NCBI RefSeq assembly: GCF_900177485.1
Contig: NZ_LT840186.1
Span: 682,001 to 746,000, forward strand
DNA length: 64,000 nt
Reading direction: 5' to 3'
Source of the DNA: Candidatus Pelagibacter sp. HIMB1321
GTDB taxonomy: Bacteria; Pseudomonadota; Alphaproteobacteria; Pelagibacterales; Pelagibacteraceae
The notes below the pieces were generated by a model. The model was not told the origin of the DNA. It searched no databases and worked only from the letters and a program-made list of their open reading frames with translations. Both the position numbers and the translations under genes were made by a program. How positions within the stretch are numbered: the first letter of the stretch is position 1; the number at the start of each line of letters is the position of its first letter. Below are positions 1 to 8,070 of the stretch, piece after piece.

Positions 1-1522
1 TTTGTAATTCTGCGTGAGCTTTATCTGATTTTATTTCAAATTTTGAAAAGGGTGTTAAATCATATAATCCAACATTTTTAAATGTATTATTTGTTTCATA
101 TTCAACCGATGGATACCAATTTTGATAATTATAACTGTAGTTATATTCTGCTTTTTCTCCATCTAATGAAAACCACATAGGTCTTTCATATCCAGCTGAA
201 ACTCCAAAACATGCACCAAAGCTTTTTAATTGATCGTGATATGGAAGTATTTTTACATTTCTAGAGGTTTTATGTTGTTTGAAAGGCCAATGCATTCCGT
301 ATAAATCGCCTAGGCTTTCAGTTATTCGATCTTTGATAAAATCTAGCTCTGAATGAAATTTTTGAAATCTTTTTATGTCATAATTAAAAATATCTTCATT
401 AATATGACCCGTCATTAACCACTCTGCAGTTACTTTACCAACTCCCCCACCACTGCCAATTCCAATACTATTCAATCCACAACTTAAAAATAAATTTTTA
501 ACCTCTGGCACTTCTCCAAGTAAAGTATTGGTATCTGGAGTAAAAGACTCTGGACCTGCAAAAAATTTTCTAATTCCAACTTTTTCTAAAACAGGAAATC
601 TCTTCATTGAGGCTTCTAAGTAAGGCTCAAAATGATCAAAATTTTCAGGAAACTCTCCAAATGAAAAATCATTTGGTACTCTATTAGTTTTATCGAATGC
701 AGGAATTGATTTTCCCTCAAATATTCCAATTAATAATTTTCCAGCATCTTCTTTAAAATAGGTGCAGCTATCAAAATCTCTAATAACAGGTAAGGTTTTT
801 GGTAATTCTTCTATTGGTTCAGTAATCACATAAAAGTGCTCTGCAGGATATAAAGGAATACTAACCCCCATATCTTGACCAATTTGTCTAGACCACATAC
901 CAGTTGCGAGCACAACGTACTCACATTCTATTTCTTGTCCGTTTACTCTAACTCCTGAAATTCTTCCATTTTTAGTTAATATCTTTTCAACTGGAGATTT
1001 TTCAAAAATTTGAGCACCATTTAATCTTGCGCCTTTTGCAAGCATATGCGTTACACCACTTGGATCCGCTGCACCATCACCAGGCATCAATACTCCACCC
1101 TTAAGATCATCTGTAAAAACCATTGGGTAATTTTTCTTTATTTCGTCTTTGTCTAATATCTTAATATCAACATCATAAAGTTGAGCAGTAGTTGCTTGTC
1201 TTTGAAGTTCTTGCCAACGCCCATTGGTTTGAGCAATTGAAAGTGCACCGTTTAATCTTAATCCAGCTGAATGATCAACTTCTTTTTCTAATCTTTTATA
1301 AAGATCTAAACTATATTTCCTAATTTTTGTAATAGCTGCTGTAGGACCTAATTGACTTACTAGACCTGCTGCATGCCAAGTTGTTCCTGACGTCAATTGA
1401 TCTCTTTCAAGAACAACAACATCTTTCCAACCAAATTTAGTTAAATGATAAGCAACTGAACAACCGATAACTCCTCCACCAATTACGACAACTTTAGTTG
1501 ATGATGGATAGTTTTTTTGCAT
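1..1522 (-). CDS. Dimethylglycine/sarcosine dehydrogenase-like FAD enzyme (3' end outside window)
   Basis: About 507 N-terminal residues are visible, reading from an ATG at 1522 and running off the left edge without a stop. The start MQKNYPSSTKVVV leads into a Rossmann FAD-binding motif (GGGVIGCSVAYHL). It is followed by TSGTTWHAAGL, the region that in dimethylglycine and sarcosine dehydrogenases carries the histidine for covalent FAD. Further on come ATGMWSRQIG and, near the edge, GYERPMWF, typical of the linker before the folate-binding GcvT domain. By family it would oxidatively demethylate an N-methylated glycine and pass the one-carbon unit to tetrahydrofolate, which fits a marine organism using glycine betaine breakdown products. 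The exact substrate cannot be told from sequence, and the C-terminal folate domain lies beyond the window. Confidence 0.85.
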   Translation of the reverse strand, partial: MQKNYPSSTKVVVIGGGVIGCSVAYHLTKFGWKDVVVLERDQLTSGTTWHAAGLVSQLGPTAAITKIRKYSLDLYKRLEKEVDHSAGLRLNGALSIAQTNGRWQELQRQATTAQLYDVDIKILDKDEIKKNYPMVFTDDLKGGVLMPGDGAADPSGVTHMLAKGARLNGAQIFEKSPVEKILTKNGRISGVRVNGQEIECEYVVLATGMWSRQIGQDMGVSIPLYPAEHFYVITEPIEELPKTLPVIRDFDSCTYFKEDAGKLLIGIFEGKSIPAFDKTNRVPNDFSFGEFPENFDHFEPYLEASMKRFPVLEKVGIRKFFAGPESFTPDTNTLLGEVPEVKNLFLSCGLNSIGIGSGGGVGKVTAEWLMTGHINEDIFNYDIKRFQKFHSELDFIKDRITESLGDLYGMHWPFKQHKTSRNVKILPYHDQLKSFGACFGVSAGYERPMWFSLDGEKAEYNYSYNYQNWYPSVEYETNNTFKNVGLYDLTPFSKFEIKSDKAHAELQ

Positions 1523-1530
1523 ATAAATGA

Positions 1531-2259
1531 TTATTTCACTTTTATAGGATTATTAAATACTAAGCTTATCAATTTAAATGCGTTAATATATCTCTTTGTG
1601 TAAAATATTGGGTTAAAAATCAATCTGACTAACCATCCTAAATACAATTTATCAATTAAAGAGTTTATTGGTGCTTGTTTGCCAGTAAAAAAAGCTATTG
1701 CGGCACCAGTACAAATTATTGTGCATTTTTTTTTAATATTTTTTTTCAAATAAAGTCCTAAAATTTCTTGGGTACCCCCTCCAATATTAGTTAATATATA
1801 ATTAGGTTTTATTTTATTGATCAGTTTTATCAATTTTTTATCTTTTAATTTATTTTGATTATAATGTGGAGCTACATAGCTATTGATATTTTTTACTCCA
1901 ATTTTTTTTAAGAAACTTTTGTTAGACTTTGAATTATCTTTATCTGGATCTATGCAAAGAATAGATTTATCTTTATTAATTTTAAGATACTCAAAAAAAA
2001 ATTTTAAAAATTTATACCCAGAAAATTTTATGACATTAATTCCTTTTAATATTTTTAATAAAATAACAAAAAGACCACTGTCAAATAGAGCAAAATCTGA
2101 ATGTTTTAATGATGTATAGTAATTTTTTTGATGTTCAATTAGCGCTAATGCAGGAGCAGCAGGAAATACAAAATATCCTTTTTTAGAAATAATCTTTTTA
2201 AAAGTTTCATCATTAATATTGATAAACTTTATATTTTTAAAAATAACCTGTCTTATCAT
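1531..2259 (-). CDS. WecG/TagA/CpsF-family glycosyltransferase
   Basis: The protein has 242 residues, the normal size of this family, which transfers N-acetylmannosaminuronic acid or a similar sugar to a lipid-linked acceptor for surface polysaccharide. Visible hallmarks are the early FPAAPALALIEHQ segment, the LTNIGGGTQE loop and the C-terminal block (CTGAAIAFFTGKQAP, then LGWLVRLIFNP with downstream Arg/Lys). That C-terminal block matches the family's ending, in which a helix binds the lipid acceptor at the membrane. Its stop lies 9 bases upstream of the flavoenzyme start, so the two are probably co-transcribed. The exact sugar is not predictable. It is very AT-rich but no more so than its neighbours. 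Confidence 0.75.
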   Translation of the reverse strand: MIRQVIFKNIKFININDETFKKIISKKGYFVFPAAPALALIEHQKNYYTSLKHSDFALFDSGLFVILLKILKGINVIKFSGYKFLKFFFEYLKINKDKSILCIDPDKDNSKSNKSFLKKIGVKNINSYVAPHYNQNKLKDKKLIKLINKIKPNYILTNIGGGTQEILGLYLKKNIKKKCTIICTGAAIAFFTGKQAPINSLIDKLYLGWLVRLIFNPIFYTKRYINAFKLISLVFNNPIKVK

Positions 2260-2314
2260 TAAAAAATTTTAATTTAACTATTTAAATATAGTATTTCTTA
2301 TATAAGTGAAATAT

Positions 2315-2488
2315 ATGATTTTAGATTATGAGCCAGGTGATAAAGTTATTAACCCTTCTAATAAAGAATGGGGAATAGGCCAGGTTCAATCTATCATAAA
2401 AGAAAAAGTAACTGTAAATTTTGAGAATGTGGGAAAAAAAGTAATTAACTCTAATAACTTGGAATTAAAAAAACTAAATAAACAATGA
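2315..2488 (+). CDS. DUF3553 small protein
   Basis: This 57-residue protein matches DUF3553, a small domain common in alphaproteobacteria. The pattern is YEPGDKVINP, a Trp-Gly-Ile-Gly-Gln-Val-Gln core (EWGIGQVQS) and VNFENVGKKVI. An upstream in-frame GTG at 2306 would add three residues. The ATG at 2315 is preferred because family members start just before the EPGD motif. Its TGA overlaps the ATG of the CysQ-like gene (ATGA), so the two are translationally coupled. DUF3553 modules resemble small SH3-like folds and often accompany helicases or repair proteins, but no function is established. Confidence 0.8.
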   Translation: MILDYEPGDKVINPSNKEWGIGQVQSIIKEKVTVNFENVGKKVINSNNLELKKLNKQ

Positions 2489-3249
2489 ATATTGAAAAAA
2501 TAATTAAGGATTTAAAGCCTACTTTTTATCAAGCTGGTGAATTATCAATTCAATTAAGAAAAAAAGGATTAGATAAAAAAATAAAATCAGACAACACACC
2601 TGTAAGTAATGGCGATATAGAAGTAAATAAAATAGTAACTAAAAAAATTAAAGAATTAACTCCTGAGATACCAATTGTATCAGAAGAAACTTCTGATAAT
2701 AAATCCAATCTTAATTTAAATACATTTTGGCTAGTAGATCCAATTGATGGAACATATGATTATATCAATAATTTAGAAGAATTTACTATTAATGCTGGAT
2801 TGATTGTTAATAAAGAACCTGCTGCAGGGATTATATATGCACCAGTAAAAAAAAGATTATTTTACTCTTATGGAACAAATGATGCCTTTGAAGATATTAA
2901 TGGCAGTCCAACAAAATTAGATAGCACAAAAAATTTTGATAAAAATCAAATTAAATTTGTATCTTATTCTAATAAACTTAAGCCAGAAATTGAAAATCTT
3001 CATAAGAAATTAAATGTTAAAACATTTACTAAAATGAAAAGTTCATTAAAATTTTGTGTAATTGCTGCAGGTGAATATGATGGTTATGTTGCTGAACCTA
3101 GAGCATGTGAATGGGACATAGCTGCTGGTCATGCAATACTAGTGCATGCTGGTGGATCAGTTAAAGATTTTGAAAATAATAAAATTTTATATGGGAAAAA
3201 AGATTTCAAAAATCCTAGTTTAATTCTTAAAAGTAAAAGTTTATTATAA
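2485..3249 (+). CDS. cysQ: 3'(2'),5'-bisphosphate nucleotidase, CysQ-like (inositol monophosphatase family)
   Basis: The 254-residue protein belongs to the Mg-dependent inositol-monophosphatase superfamily. Metal-site motifs are in order: SEETS, then DPIDGTYDYIN (family motif DPIDGT), and near the C terminus CEWDIAAGHAIL (the WDxAAGxxI motif). CysQ members remove the 3'-phosphate from PAP/PAPS, preventing PAP build-up during sulfate assimilation. SuhB-type inositol phosphatase is the main alternative, but the length and the ACEWDIAAG ending favour CysQ. It starts in a 4-base overlap with the DUF3553 gene, and its stop overlaps the start of a 47-residue membrane protein, so three genes appear to form one transcript. 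Confidence 0.82.
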   Translation: MNIEKIIKDLKPTFYQAGELSIQLRKKGLDKKIKSDNTPVSNGDIEVNKIVTKKIKELTPEIPIVSEETSDNKSNLNLNTFWLVDPIDGTYDYINNLEEFTINAGLIVNKEPAAGIIYAPVKKRLFYSYGTNDAFEDINGSPTKLDSTKNFDKNQIKFVSYSNKLKPEIENLHKKLNVKTFTKMKSSLKFCVIAAGEYDGYVAEPRACEWDIAAGHAILVHAGGSVKDFENNKILYGKKDFKNPSLILKSKSLL

Positions 3250-3392
3250 TGGATGAGCAATTAAGGATAATATTAATAATCATTGTATCAGTTTCAATAT
3301 TTGGATTAATTGTATTTGTTTTTGTTAGGAATTATATCAAAGCAAAAATTGATGATTTAGTTAAGGAAGAAAATAAAAAAAAACTACAGTAA
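3249..3392 (+). CDS. Small single-span membrane protein (47 aa)
   Basis: The ATG shares one base with the CysQ stop (TAATG). The frame runs 47 codons to TAA at 3390. The sequence begins MDEQLR, then about 20 hydrophobic residues (roughly 7-26) forming one membrane helix, then a basic/acidic tail (RNYIKAKIDDLVKEE). The shape is that of a tiny inner-membrane protein with a cytoplasmic amphipathic tail. The stop-start coupling argues for real translation. Its end overlaps the 3' end of convergent recX by 9 bases. Function unknown. Confidence 0.55.
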   Translation: MDEQLRIILIIIVSVSIFGLIVFVFVRNYIKAKIDDLVKEENKKKLQ

Positions 3393-3947
3393 TCCAATCA
3401 TTTTAGAATATTCATCTTTATCAAGATCCATAACTTTTTTTGAAGTTTCAAAATCAAAACCATTTCTAGCAAGTAGAGATATATCTTTTTTATAAAATAA
3501 AGGTCTATTATCATCTGTTCTTGCAGGCCCAATTCTTTTTTTCTTACATAGTTTAATTGCTGAAAAAAAATCTTGATCTGAATTTTGATCTTTAATTTTC
3601 TCAACAGTGTCTTTAATAAAAGTATCCTCAATACCTTTTCCTAAGAGATAGTTTCTTATTTTATTAATTGAGCTTCCTCGTTGGATCATACTTCTTGCTT
3701 TACTTTCAGAGTAAAATTTATCATTAATGAATTTACTTTTCTCTAAATCAGACAAAACTAAATCAATAAGTCTATTTACATCCTGTTTTTTGACACTGGG
3801 GACAGATAATTTTAAATATTTTTTCAATAAATAGGTTTTTAATTGTTGTTTTGAAGGTGCATACTTCTCGGTATATATAAGAGCAAAATTACGCATTTCC
3901 TCTACAGTTACTTCAAGTGTTTTTCTTTTATTTCTTATAGGAATCAT
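3384..3947 (-). CDS. recX: RecX family regulatory protein
   Basis: The 187-residue protein shows the RecX arrangement of three-helix repeats: VNRLIDLVLSDLEKSKFINDK, then SESKARSMIQRGSSINKIRNYLLGKGI, followed by a third repeat. The arginine-containing SxxKARSMIQRG-type segment and the short repeats are diagnostic. RecX binds RecA filaments and limits recombinase activity. The gene sits alone on its strand between plus-strand neighbours, 26 bases from the divergent ABA4-like gene. That spacing leaves room for overlapping divergent promoters only. recA is not in the window. Confidence 0.75.
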   Translation of the reverse strand: MIPIRNKRKTLEVTVEEMRNFALIYTEKYAPSKQQLKTYLLKKYLKLSVPSVKKQDVNRLIDLVLSDLEKSKFINDKFYSESKARSMIQRGSSINKIRNYLLGKGIEDTFIKDTVEKIKDQNSDQDFFSAIKLCKKKRIGPARTDDNRPLFYKKDISLLARNGFDFETSKKVMDLDKDEYSKMIGLL

Positions 3948-3973
3948 AAAGAGATTTTATATAATATAATTTA

Positions 3974-4444
3974 ATGATTGAACAAATTTATACCTTCTTT
4001 AATTCAGAAATGCTTTATCTTTGGATTAATATAGGTGTACTACCTTTTTGGTTATTATTAATTTTCTTTCCCCAATCTCATCTTTGTAAATACTTTGTGA
4101 CATCAATATTTCCAATTCTTATATTGAGTGGTGTCTATGTTTTTATTTTATACAAAGCTTATATAGGTGCTTTTGATTTTGATAATAATTTTAGTCTATA
4201 TCTTGGCATCAATTATTTAACTGAATTATTTAAAGATGAGTATTATTTGCTAATGTTTTGGACCCATTTTGTATCAATAAATTTATTTGTCGGCGGTTGG
4301 ATACTAAATGATTCAAAAAAATACTATGTGAATAAGATACTTTTATCTTTGCCACTTATTTTAACTTATTTAATAGGCCCTGTTGGGATATTTTTATACT
4401 GGATAATTAAAATTTTTTATTCAAAAAAGTTTAATTTATACTAA
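3974..4444 (+). CDS. ABA4-like (DUF4281) membrane protein
   Basis: The 156-residue protein has four hydrophobic segments. It resembles the DUF4281/ABA4-like family: an early PFWLLLIFFPQS, a central FWTHFVSINLFVGGWILND (family pattern WxHxxxxDLFVGxWIxxD) and a C-terminal LTYLIGPVGIFLYWIIK. In plants ABA4 is needed for neoxanthin formation. Bacterial homologues occur with or without carotenoids and their role is unknown. The adjacent GT9 gene lies 12 bases downstream, so they may share a transcript. No carotenoid, retinal or rhodopsin gene is visible in the window, so a pigment role is not supported here. Confidence 0.7.
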   Translation: MIEQIYTFFNSEMLYLWINIGVLPFWLLLIFFPQSHLCKYFVTSIFPILILSGVYVFILYKAYIGAFDFDNNFSLYLGINYLTELFKDEYYLLMFWTHFVSINLFVGGWILNDSKKYYVNKILLSLPLILTYLIGPVGIFLYWIIKIFYSKKFNLY

Positions 4445-4456
4445 TAAAAAAAATGA

Positions 4457-5446
4457 ATGAATAAAAAGATTTGTATAGTCTATACTCACCACAAGCTTGG
4501 TGATTTAATATGGCAATTACCATACATCAAAGCAATTAGTGAATATCACCAAACAAAGATAAGTTTAGTTGTTAGAAAAAAAACACAAGCAAAAAATATA
4601 TTAAAAGATTTAGAACATATAAAATATATTTTTTATAATGATTTTAGAAAAGGTATTTATTATTTTATTGATACTTTAAAATTATATAAAATATTTAAAA
4701 AAGAGAATTTTGACTTTGTTTATATTCTTGACAAAGTTAATAAACCAGCAATTGCAGCTAAACTAGCTGGCATTCAAAATGTTATAGGGCCCGGACTTAG
4801 AAATCAAAAAAAGTGGCTAACTAATAAACATTATCTAGAAGAGGACGATTGGAAAAAAAATTATTCAGAACAATCCCAAAAATTTCTAATGTTAAATTCA
4901 ATTCCACTTAAAAATTTTTTTCCAGAAATAAATATAGATACAAAAGAATTTGAAAAAGATAATCAAGATCTGTTAATAGAGGGAAAAAAAATATCCTTTG
5001 GTGTTGACTCATTTGAAGACTTTAAAATGTGGCAGGAGGAAAATTTTATTAGATTAGCAGATATGCTTATTAAAGAAAAAAAATTGAATTATATATATCT
5101 TTTATGTGGACCAGATAAATCTCATATTGCAGAAAACATTATAAAATTATCAGGTAAAGATTATTTTATAAATTGTTCAAGTAAAGACCTTTCAGGTGTT
5201 ATTCTTGCAATAAATAATTCTGAATTTTTAGTGGGTAACAATTCTGGGCCATTAAATTTAGCCGCTGCACTAGGTGTAAAATCTTTTGGGTTAATAGCAA
5301 ATGATCCTATTAGTGAATTAAAGTATAGCAAAATAATTCCGATAACGCCTGATGATTATCAAGACAATATATGGATAAGAGATAGAGAGGCCATGAAAAG
5401 ATTAGACGTTCAAAAAGTTTTTGAAACTATTATTAAAAACATCTGA
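4457..5446 (+). CDS. Glycosyltransferase family 9 (heptosyltransferase-like)
   Basis: The 329-residue protein has the two-lobed GT-B build of GT9. It starts with CIVYTHHKLGDLIWQLPYIKAI, matching the family's start (xxGDxxxxxPxxxxL). It ends with a sugar-nucleotide lobe containing the conserved NNSGPLNLAAALGVKSFGL block (family: TxDSGxxHxAAAxGxP). GT9 enzymes add heptose or similar sugars to lipopolysaccharide core. The usual TDSG is NNSG here, so donor use may differ. An ATG four bases earlier opens only a three-codon frame, so 4457 is the right start. It ends two bases before the isomerase gene and is probably co-transcribed with it. Confidence 0.75.
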   Translation: MNKKICIVYTHHKLGDLIWQLPYIKAISEYHQTKISLVVRKKTQAKNILKDLEHIKYIFYNDFRKGIYYFIDTLKLYKIFKKENFDFVYILDKVNKPAIAAKLAGIQNVIGPGLRNQKKWLTNKHYLEEDDWKKNYSEQSQKFLMLNSIPLKNFFPEINIDTKEFEKDNQDLLIEGKKISFGVDSFEDFKMWQEENFIRLADMLIKEKKLNYIYLLCGPDKSHIAENIIKLSGKDYFINCSSKDLSGVILAINNSEFLVGNNSGPLNLAAALGVKSFGLIANDPISELKYSKIIPITPDDYQDNIWIRDREAMKRLDVQKVFETIIKNI

Positions 5447-5448
5447 AG

Positions 5449-6039
5449 ATGAAAAATATTGATTTTTATTTTGATGTAATAAGTCCTTACACATTTCTTG
5501 CATATAAAAAAATTAAAAATATTAACTCTAAACTTAAAATTAATTTTACTTACAAGCCCATACTTCTGGGAGGTTTGCATAAAAAAGTACAAATAACTCC
5601 TCCAGCATTTAATGAGTTTAAAATGAAAAATATGAAAAATGATTGTGAGTTAATTGCAAAAAAAAATAAAATTGAATTTTGTTGGAACGATAAATTTCCA
5701 ATTAATTCAATTAATATCATGAGGGGATATCTTTTGATAAAAAGCGAATTAAAAGAAAAGTTTATAGATTTTTTTTTTGATGCTTATTGGAAAGATAATA
5801 AAGATCTTAATAATATTGAGGAATTTAATAAAATTTTAGAGCACTTAAAAATTAATGCCGAAGAATATTCAAAAGCAATTCAGGACGATAGTATTAAAAA
5901 AAAACTGAAAGATTTAACTGATGAAGCCTTTAATAAAGAAATTTTTGGAGCACCAACATTTGTTGTTAATGATAAATTATTTTGGGGTCAAGATCGTCTT
6001 GAATATGCAATTGACGAATTAGAAAATTTAGATAAATAA
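5449..6039 (+). CDS. 2-hydroxychromene-2-carboxylate isomerase family (DsbA fold, GST kappa-like)
   Basis: The 196-residue protein starts with IDFYFDVISPYTFLAYK. In this family the Ser (here Ser12) replaces the DsbA cysteine and activates glutathione. It ends with the signature EIFGAPTFVVNDKLFWGQDRL, and LLGGLHKK is also typical. Characterised members isomerise 2-hydroxychromene-2-carboxylate in naphthalene breakdown, but most genomic copies have unknown glutathione-dependent substrates, and no aromatic pathway is near. It lies between the GT9 and peroxiredoxin genes, 9 bases before the latter. Confidence 0.8.
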   Translation: MKNIDFYFDVISPYTFLAYKKIKNINSKLKINFTYKPILLGGLHKKVQITPPAFNEFKMKNMKNDCELIAKKNKIEFCWNDKFPINSINIMRGYLLIKSELKEKFIDFFFDAYWKDNKDLNNIEEFNKILEHLKINAEEYSKAIQDDSIKKKLKDLTDEAFNKEIFGAPTFVVNDKLFWGQDRLEYAIDELENLDK

Positions 6040-6048
6040 AATCTAAAT

Positions 6049-6513
6049 ATGATTAATATTAAAAAAGCTCCAAGTTTTAAATTACCTTCAACTAATAAAG
6101 ATAACTATTCTTTGAAAGACTCTCTTGGTAAATACGTTGTAATCTATTTTTATCCAAAAGATGACACTCCTGGATGCTCGATTGAAACGAATGATTTTAA
6201 TAAGCTTCTTCCAAAATTTAAAAAACTAAACTGTGATGTTTTTGGTATTTCAAAAGATACAATAAAAAGTCATGATAAATTTAGAGATAAATACAAAATT
6301 AAATTTGATCTTTTATCTGATGAAGATTTAACTGTTTTAAAAAAATATAAAGTATGGGCTAAAAAAAAATTTATGGGTCGAGAATTTATGGGAATATTGA
6401 GAACTACTTTTTTAATTGATCCAAAAGGCAAAATCATAAAAATCTGGGAAAATGTTAAAGTTAAAGACCACGCCAAAGACGTTCTTGCTACATTAAATTC
6501 TATTCAAAAATAA
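6049..6513 (+). CDS. bcp: Thiol peroxidase of the Bcp/PrxQ type
   Basis: The 154-residue peroxiredoxin has the active-site segment YPKDDTPGCSIETNDF with the peroxidatic cysteine at residue 43, and the downstream arginine in GILRTTFLIDPKG. It would reduce hydrogen peroxide and lipid hydroperoxides using thioredoxin. The resolving cysteine five residues after the peroxidatic one, present in E. coli Bcp, is missing (Asn48 instead). The only other cysteine is around residue 62, so it is either 1-Cys or uses an atypical partner. The operon ends at a strong hairpin starting at the stop codon. Confidence 0.88.
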   Translation: MINIKKAPSFKLPSTNKDNYSLKDSLGKYVVIYFYPKDDTPGCSIETNDFNKLLPKFKKLNCDVFGISKDTIKSHDKFRDKYKIKFDLLSDEDLTVLKKYKVWAKKKFMGREFMGILRTTFLIDPKGKIIKIWENVKVKDHAKDVLATLNSIQK

Positions 6514-6535
6514 AAAGGCCCCGAAGGGCCTTTTA
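6512..6535. terminator. Bidirectional intrinsic terminator
   Basis: A 9-bp perfect stem (AAAAGGCCC/GGGCCTTTT) closes a four-base loop between the peroxiredoxin stop and the end of amtB. Read on the minus strand the loop is TTCG closed by C-G, the extra-stable tetraloop. There it is followed by TTTTTATTTTT, so it is a particularly good terminator for amtB. On the plus strand the T-run is short (TTTT) but still plausible. Confidence 0.85.
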
Positions 6536-6567
6536 GTTATTAACTATTAGAGAGAGTTAAAGTTTTT

Positions 6568-6614
6568 AAGGGACTCTTTGTTAATGAGTAAACAATGAGA
6601 GCAAAGAGCCCCTT
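6568..6614. terminator. Long imperfect hairpin downstream of amtB
   Basis: The arms AAGGGACTCTTTG (6568-6580) and CAAAGAGCCCCTT (6602-6614) pair over 13 positions with one mismatch around a 21-base loop. On the minus strand it begins 12 bases after the amtB stop and is not followed by a T-run. It therefore looks more like a 3' stabilising structure ahead of the true terminator at 6512-6535. This region between the two convergent genes holds no open frame. Confidence 0.5.
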
Positions 6615-6626
6615 GATTGCATGCAA

Positions 6627-7928
6627 TTAGTCTCTTATTGCGTAAGCAATTACACCTGTTTCTGAAACGTCTGTTCCTTTTGTTTCAGCTTCTTTACTTA
6701 ATCTTAGACCAACAGTTGCCTTCATGATTGACCATATTATGTATGCAACAATGAAGATAAAGATGTTGACTGCAAGTACTCCGATTAACTGAGCACTAAA
6801 AGAAGCATCAGGGTTAGTTGCTGGTACAATTAATGTTCCCCAGATACCTGCAAACAAGTGAGCTGGGATCGCACCTACTACATCATCGATTTGTAATGAG
6901 AATAATAGTTTAGTACCGTACACAACAATTACACCACCTACACCACCAATTAAAATAGCAGCTAATGGTGACGGCATTAATGGTTCGGCTGTAATTGCAA
7001 CTAATCCACCAATACATCCATTTAACATTTGTACAACATCTGTTTTGCCAAATCCTAATCTTGTAACAGTTGCAGCAGCCATTACACCACCTGCACCTGC
7101 TAAGAATGTATTAATAAAGATTGTTGATACAGCGATTGCGTCATCAGCAGTTCCCATTGCAAGTTGTGAACCACCATTGAAACCAAACCAACCTAGCCAT
7201 AAAATAAATACACCAATTGTAACTAATGGAATTGATGAAGCAGCAAATGGTTTAATAGGAGCAACACCACCAGACTTTGTAAATCTTCCAAGTCTTGGCC
7301 CAATAATCATTGCACCTGCTAAAGCTGCAGCACCACCAGTTGAGTGTACAAGAGTTGATCCAGCAAAATCAGAAAAACCGATTTCAGCTAACCAGCCTCC
7401 ACCCCACTGCCAACCCATTACGATTGGATATAAAATTCCTGATAAAATTGCTGCAAATAAAAAGAATGGCCATAGTTTAATTCTTTCAGCCATCGCTCCT
7501 GATACAATCGATACTGTAGTTGCACAGAATACCATTTGGAAATACCAATCAGATCCATCTGAATAACCCGTATCAATTGCACTACTATCAGACCATGGAA
7601 TAAAACTTCCTATGTATCCACCTTCTGGTATTCCGTAAGCTAAATTATAACCTACTAACCAGAACATTATTCCAGCAATTGAAAATAAACCGATATTTTT
7701 TGCACAAATTACCGATACACTTTTTGAAGTTACCATACCAGATTCTAGCATTGCAAAACCTGCCGCCATAAACATGACAAGGAAACCGCAAATTAAAAAT
7801 AATAGGGTATTAAATATAAACCCTACTTCTGCTGATACTGTTGTCTCAGCATGTCCAGCACTTGTTAAACCCATTAACATTATTAATGAGAGTAAAGGTG
7901 CTGATATTAGTTTAATCATTTTAGTCAT
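6627..7928 (-). CDS. amtB: Ammonium transporter AmtB
   Basis: The 433-residue protein has an N-terminal signal sequence ending near GHAE and about eleven membrane helices. Family landmarks are AMLESGMV, the first pore histidine in STLVHSTGGAAAL, the LGWFGFNGGS segment and the second pore histidine in AIPAHLFAGIWGTL. It conducts ammonium across the inner membrane, a central nitrogen route in nutrient-poor seawater. No glnK/PII gene adjoins it, which is unusual for the family. A strong Shine-Dalgarno sequence (GGGAGGTC, 7931-7938) stands out because most starts here lack one. An upstream palindrome (8001-8019) may be regulatory. Confidence 0.95.
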   Translation of the reverse strand: MTKMIKLISAPLLSLIMLMGLTSAGHAETTVSAEVGFIFNTLLFLICGFLVMFMAAGFAMLESGMVTSKSVSVICAKNIGLFSIAGIMFWLVGYNLAYGIPEGGYIGSFIPWSDSSAIDTGYSDGSDWYFQMVFCATTVSIVSGAMAERIKLWPFFLFAAILSGILYPIVMGWQWGGGWLAEIGFSDFAGSTLVHSTGGAAALAGAMIIGPRLGRFTKSGGVAPIKPFAASSIPLVTIGVFILWLGWFGFNGGSQLAMGTADDAIAVSTIFINTFLAGAGGVMAAATVTRLGFGKTDVVQMLNGCIGGLVAITAEPLMPSPLAAILIGGVGGVIVVYGTKLLFSLQIDDVVGAIPAHLFAGIWGTLIVPATNPDASFSAQLIGVLAVNIFIFIVAYIIWSIMKATVGLRLSKEAETKGTDVSETGVIAYAIRD

Positions 7929-7930
7929 AA

Positions 7931-7938
7931 GACCTCCC
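7931..7938 (-). promoter_or_regulatory. Strong ribosome binding site of amtB
   Basis: On the minus strand GGGAGGTC lies two bases before the ATG region of amtB. It is the clearest Shine-Dalgarno match among the genes in this window and supports the chosen start and high expression. Confidence 0.6.
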
Positions 7939-8000
7939 GTTTAATAAAAGGACTTATATTTAAGTGACTATTAAAAACTAACGCTGATTAGGTAAAAGGG

Positions 8001-8019
8001 ATATGCAGTATTTGCATAT
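8001..8019. promoter_or_regulatory. Inverted repeat upstream of amtB
   Basis: ATATGCA-GTATT-TGCATAT is a perfect 7-bp inverted repeat with a 5-bp spacer, about 73 bases upstream of the amtB start. Its TGCA half-sites resemble those of NtrC/NtrX-type nitrogen regulators, but regulator identity is inference. Confidence 0.35.
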
Positions 8020-8022
8020 AGT

Positions 8023-8061
8023 AACAGCCTAAATGCTTATTTGAAAAACATTTAGGCTGTT
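8023..8061. terminator. 13-bp perfect hairpin between hup and amtB
   Basis: AACAGCCTAAATG (8023-8035) and CATTTAGGCTGTT (8049-8061) pair perfectly around a 13-base loop just after the HU gene. It is the obvious 3' structure for HU. However, on the minus strand the T-run (TTTTTT) comes before the stem and not after it, so it is not a textbook terminator. It may protect the HU mRNA 3' end or attenuate readthrough into amtB. Confidence 0.55.
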
Positions 8062-8070
8062 AAAAAAGTG

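Noticed and set aside
5410..5592. 60-codon minus-strand frame across the GT9/isomerase junction
   Set aside because: It overlaps two well-supported genes and its product has no recognisable features.
7045..7566. 173-codon open frame antisense to amtB
   Set aside because: It mirrors the codon pattern of amtB, is Pro/Ala-rich with no family features, and lies wholly within a very well-supported gene.
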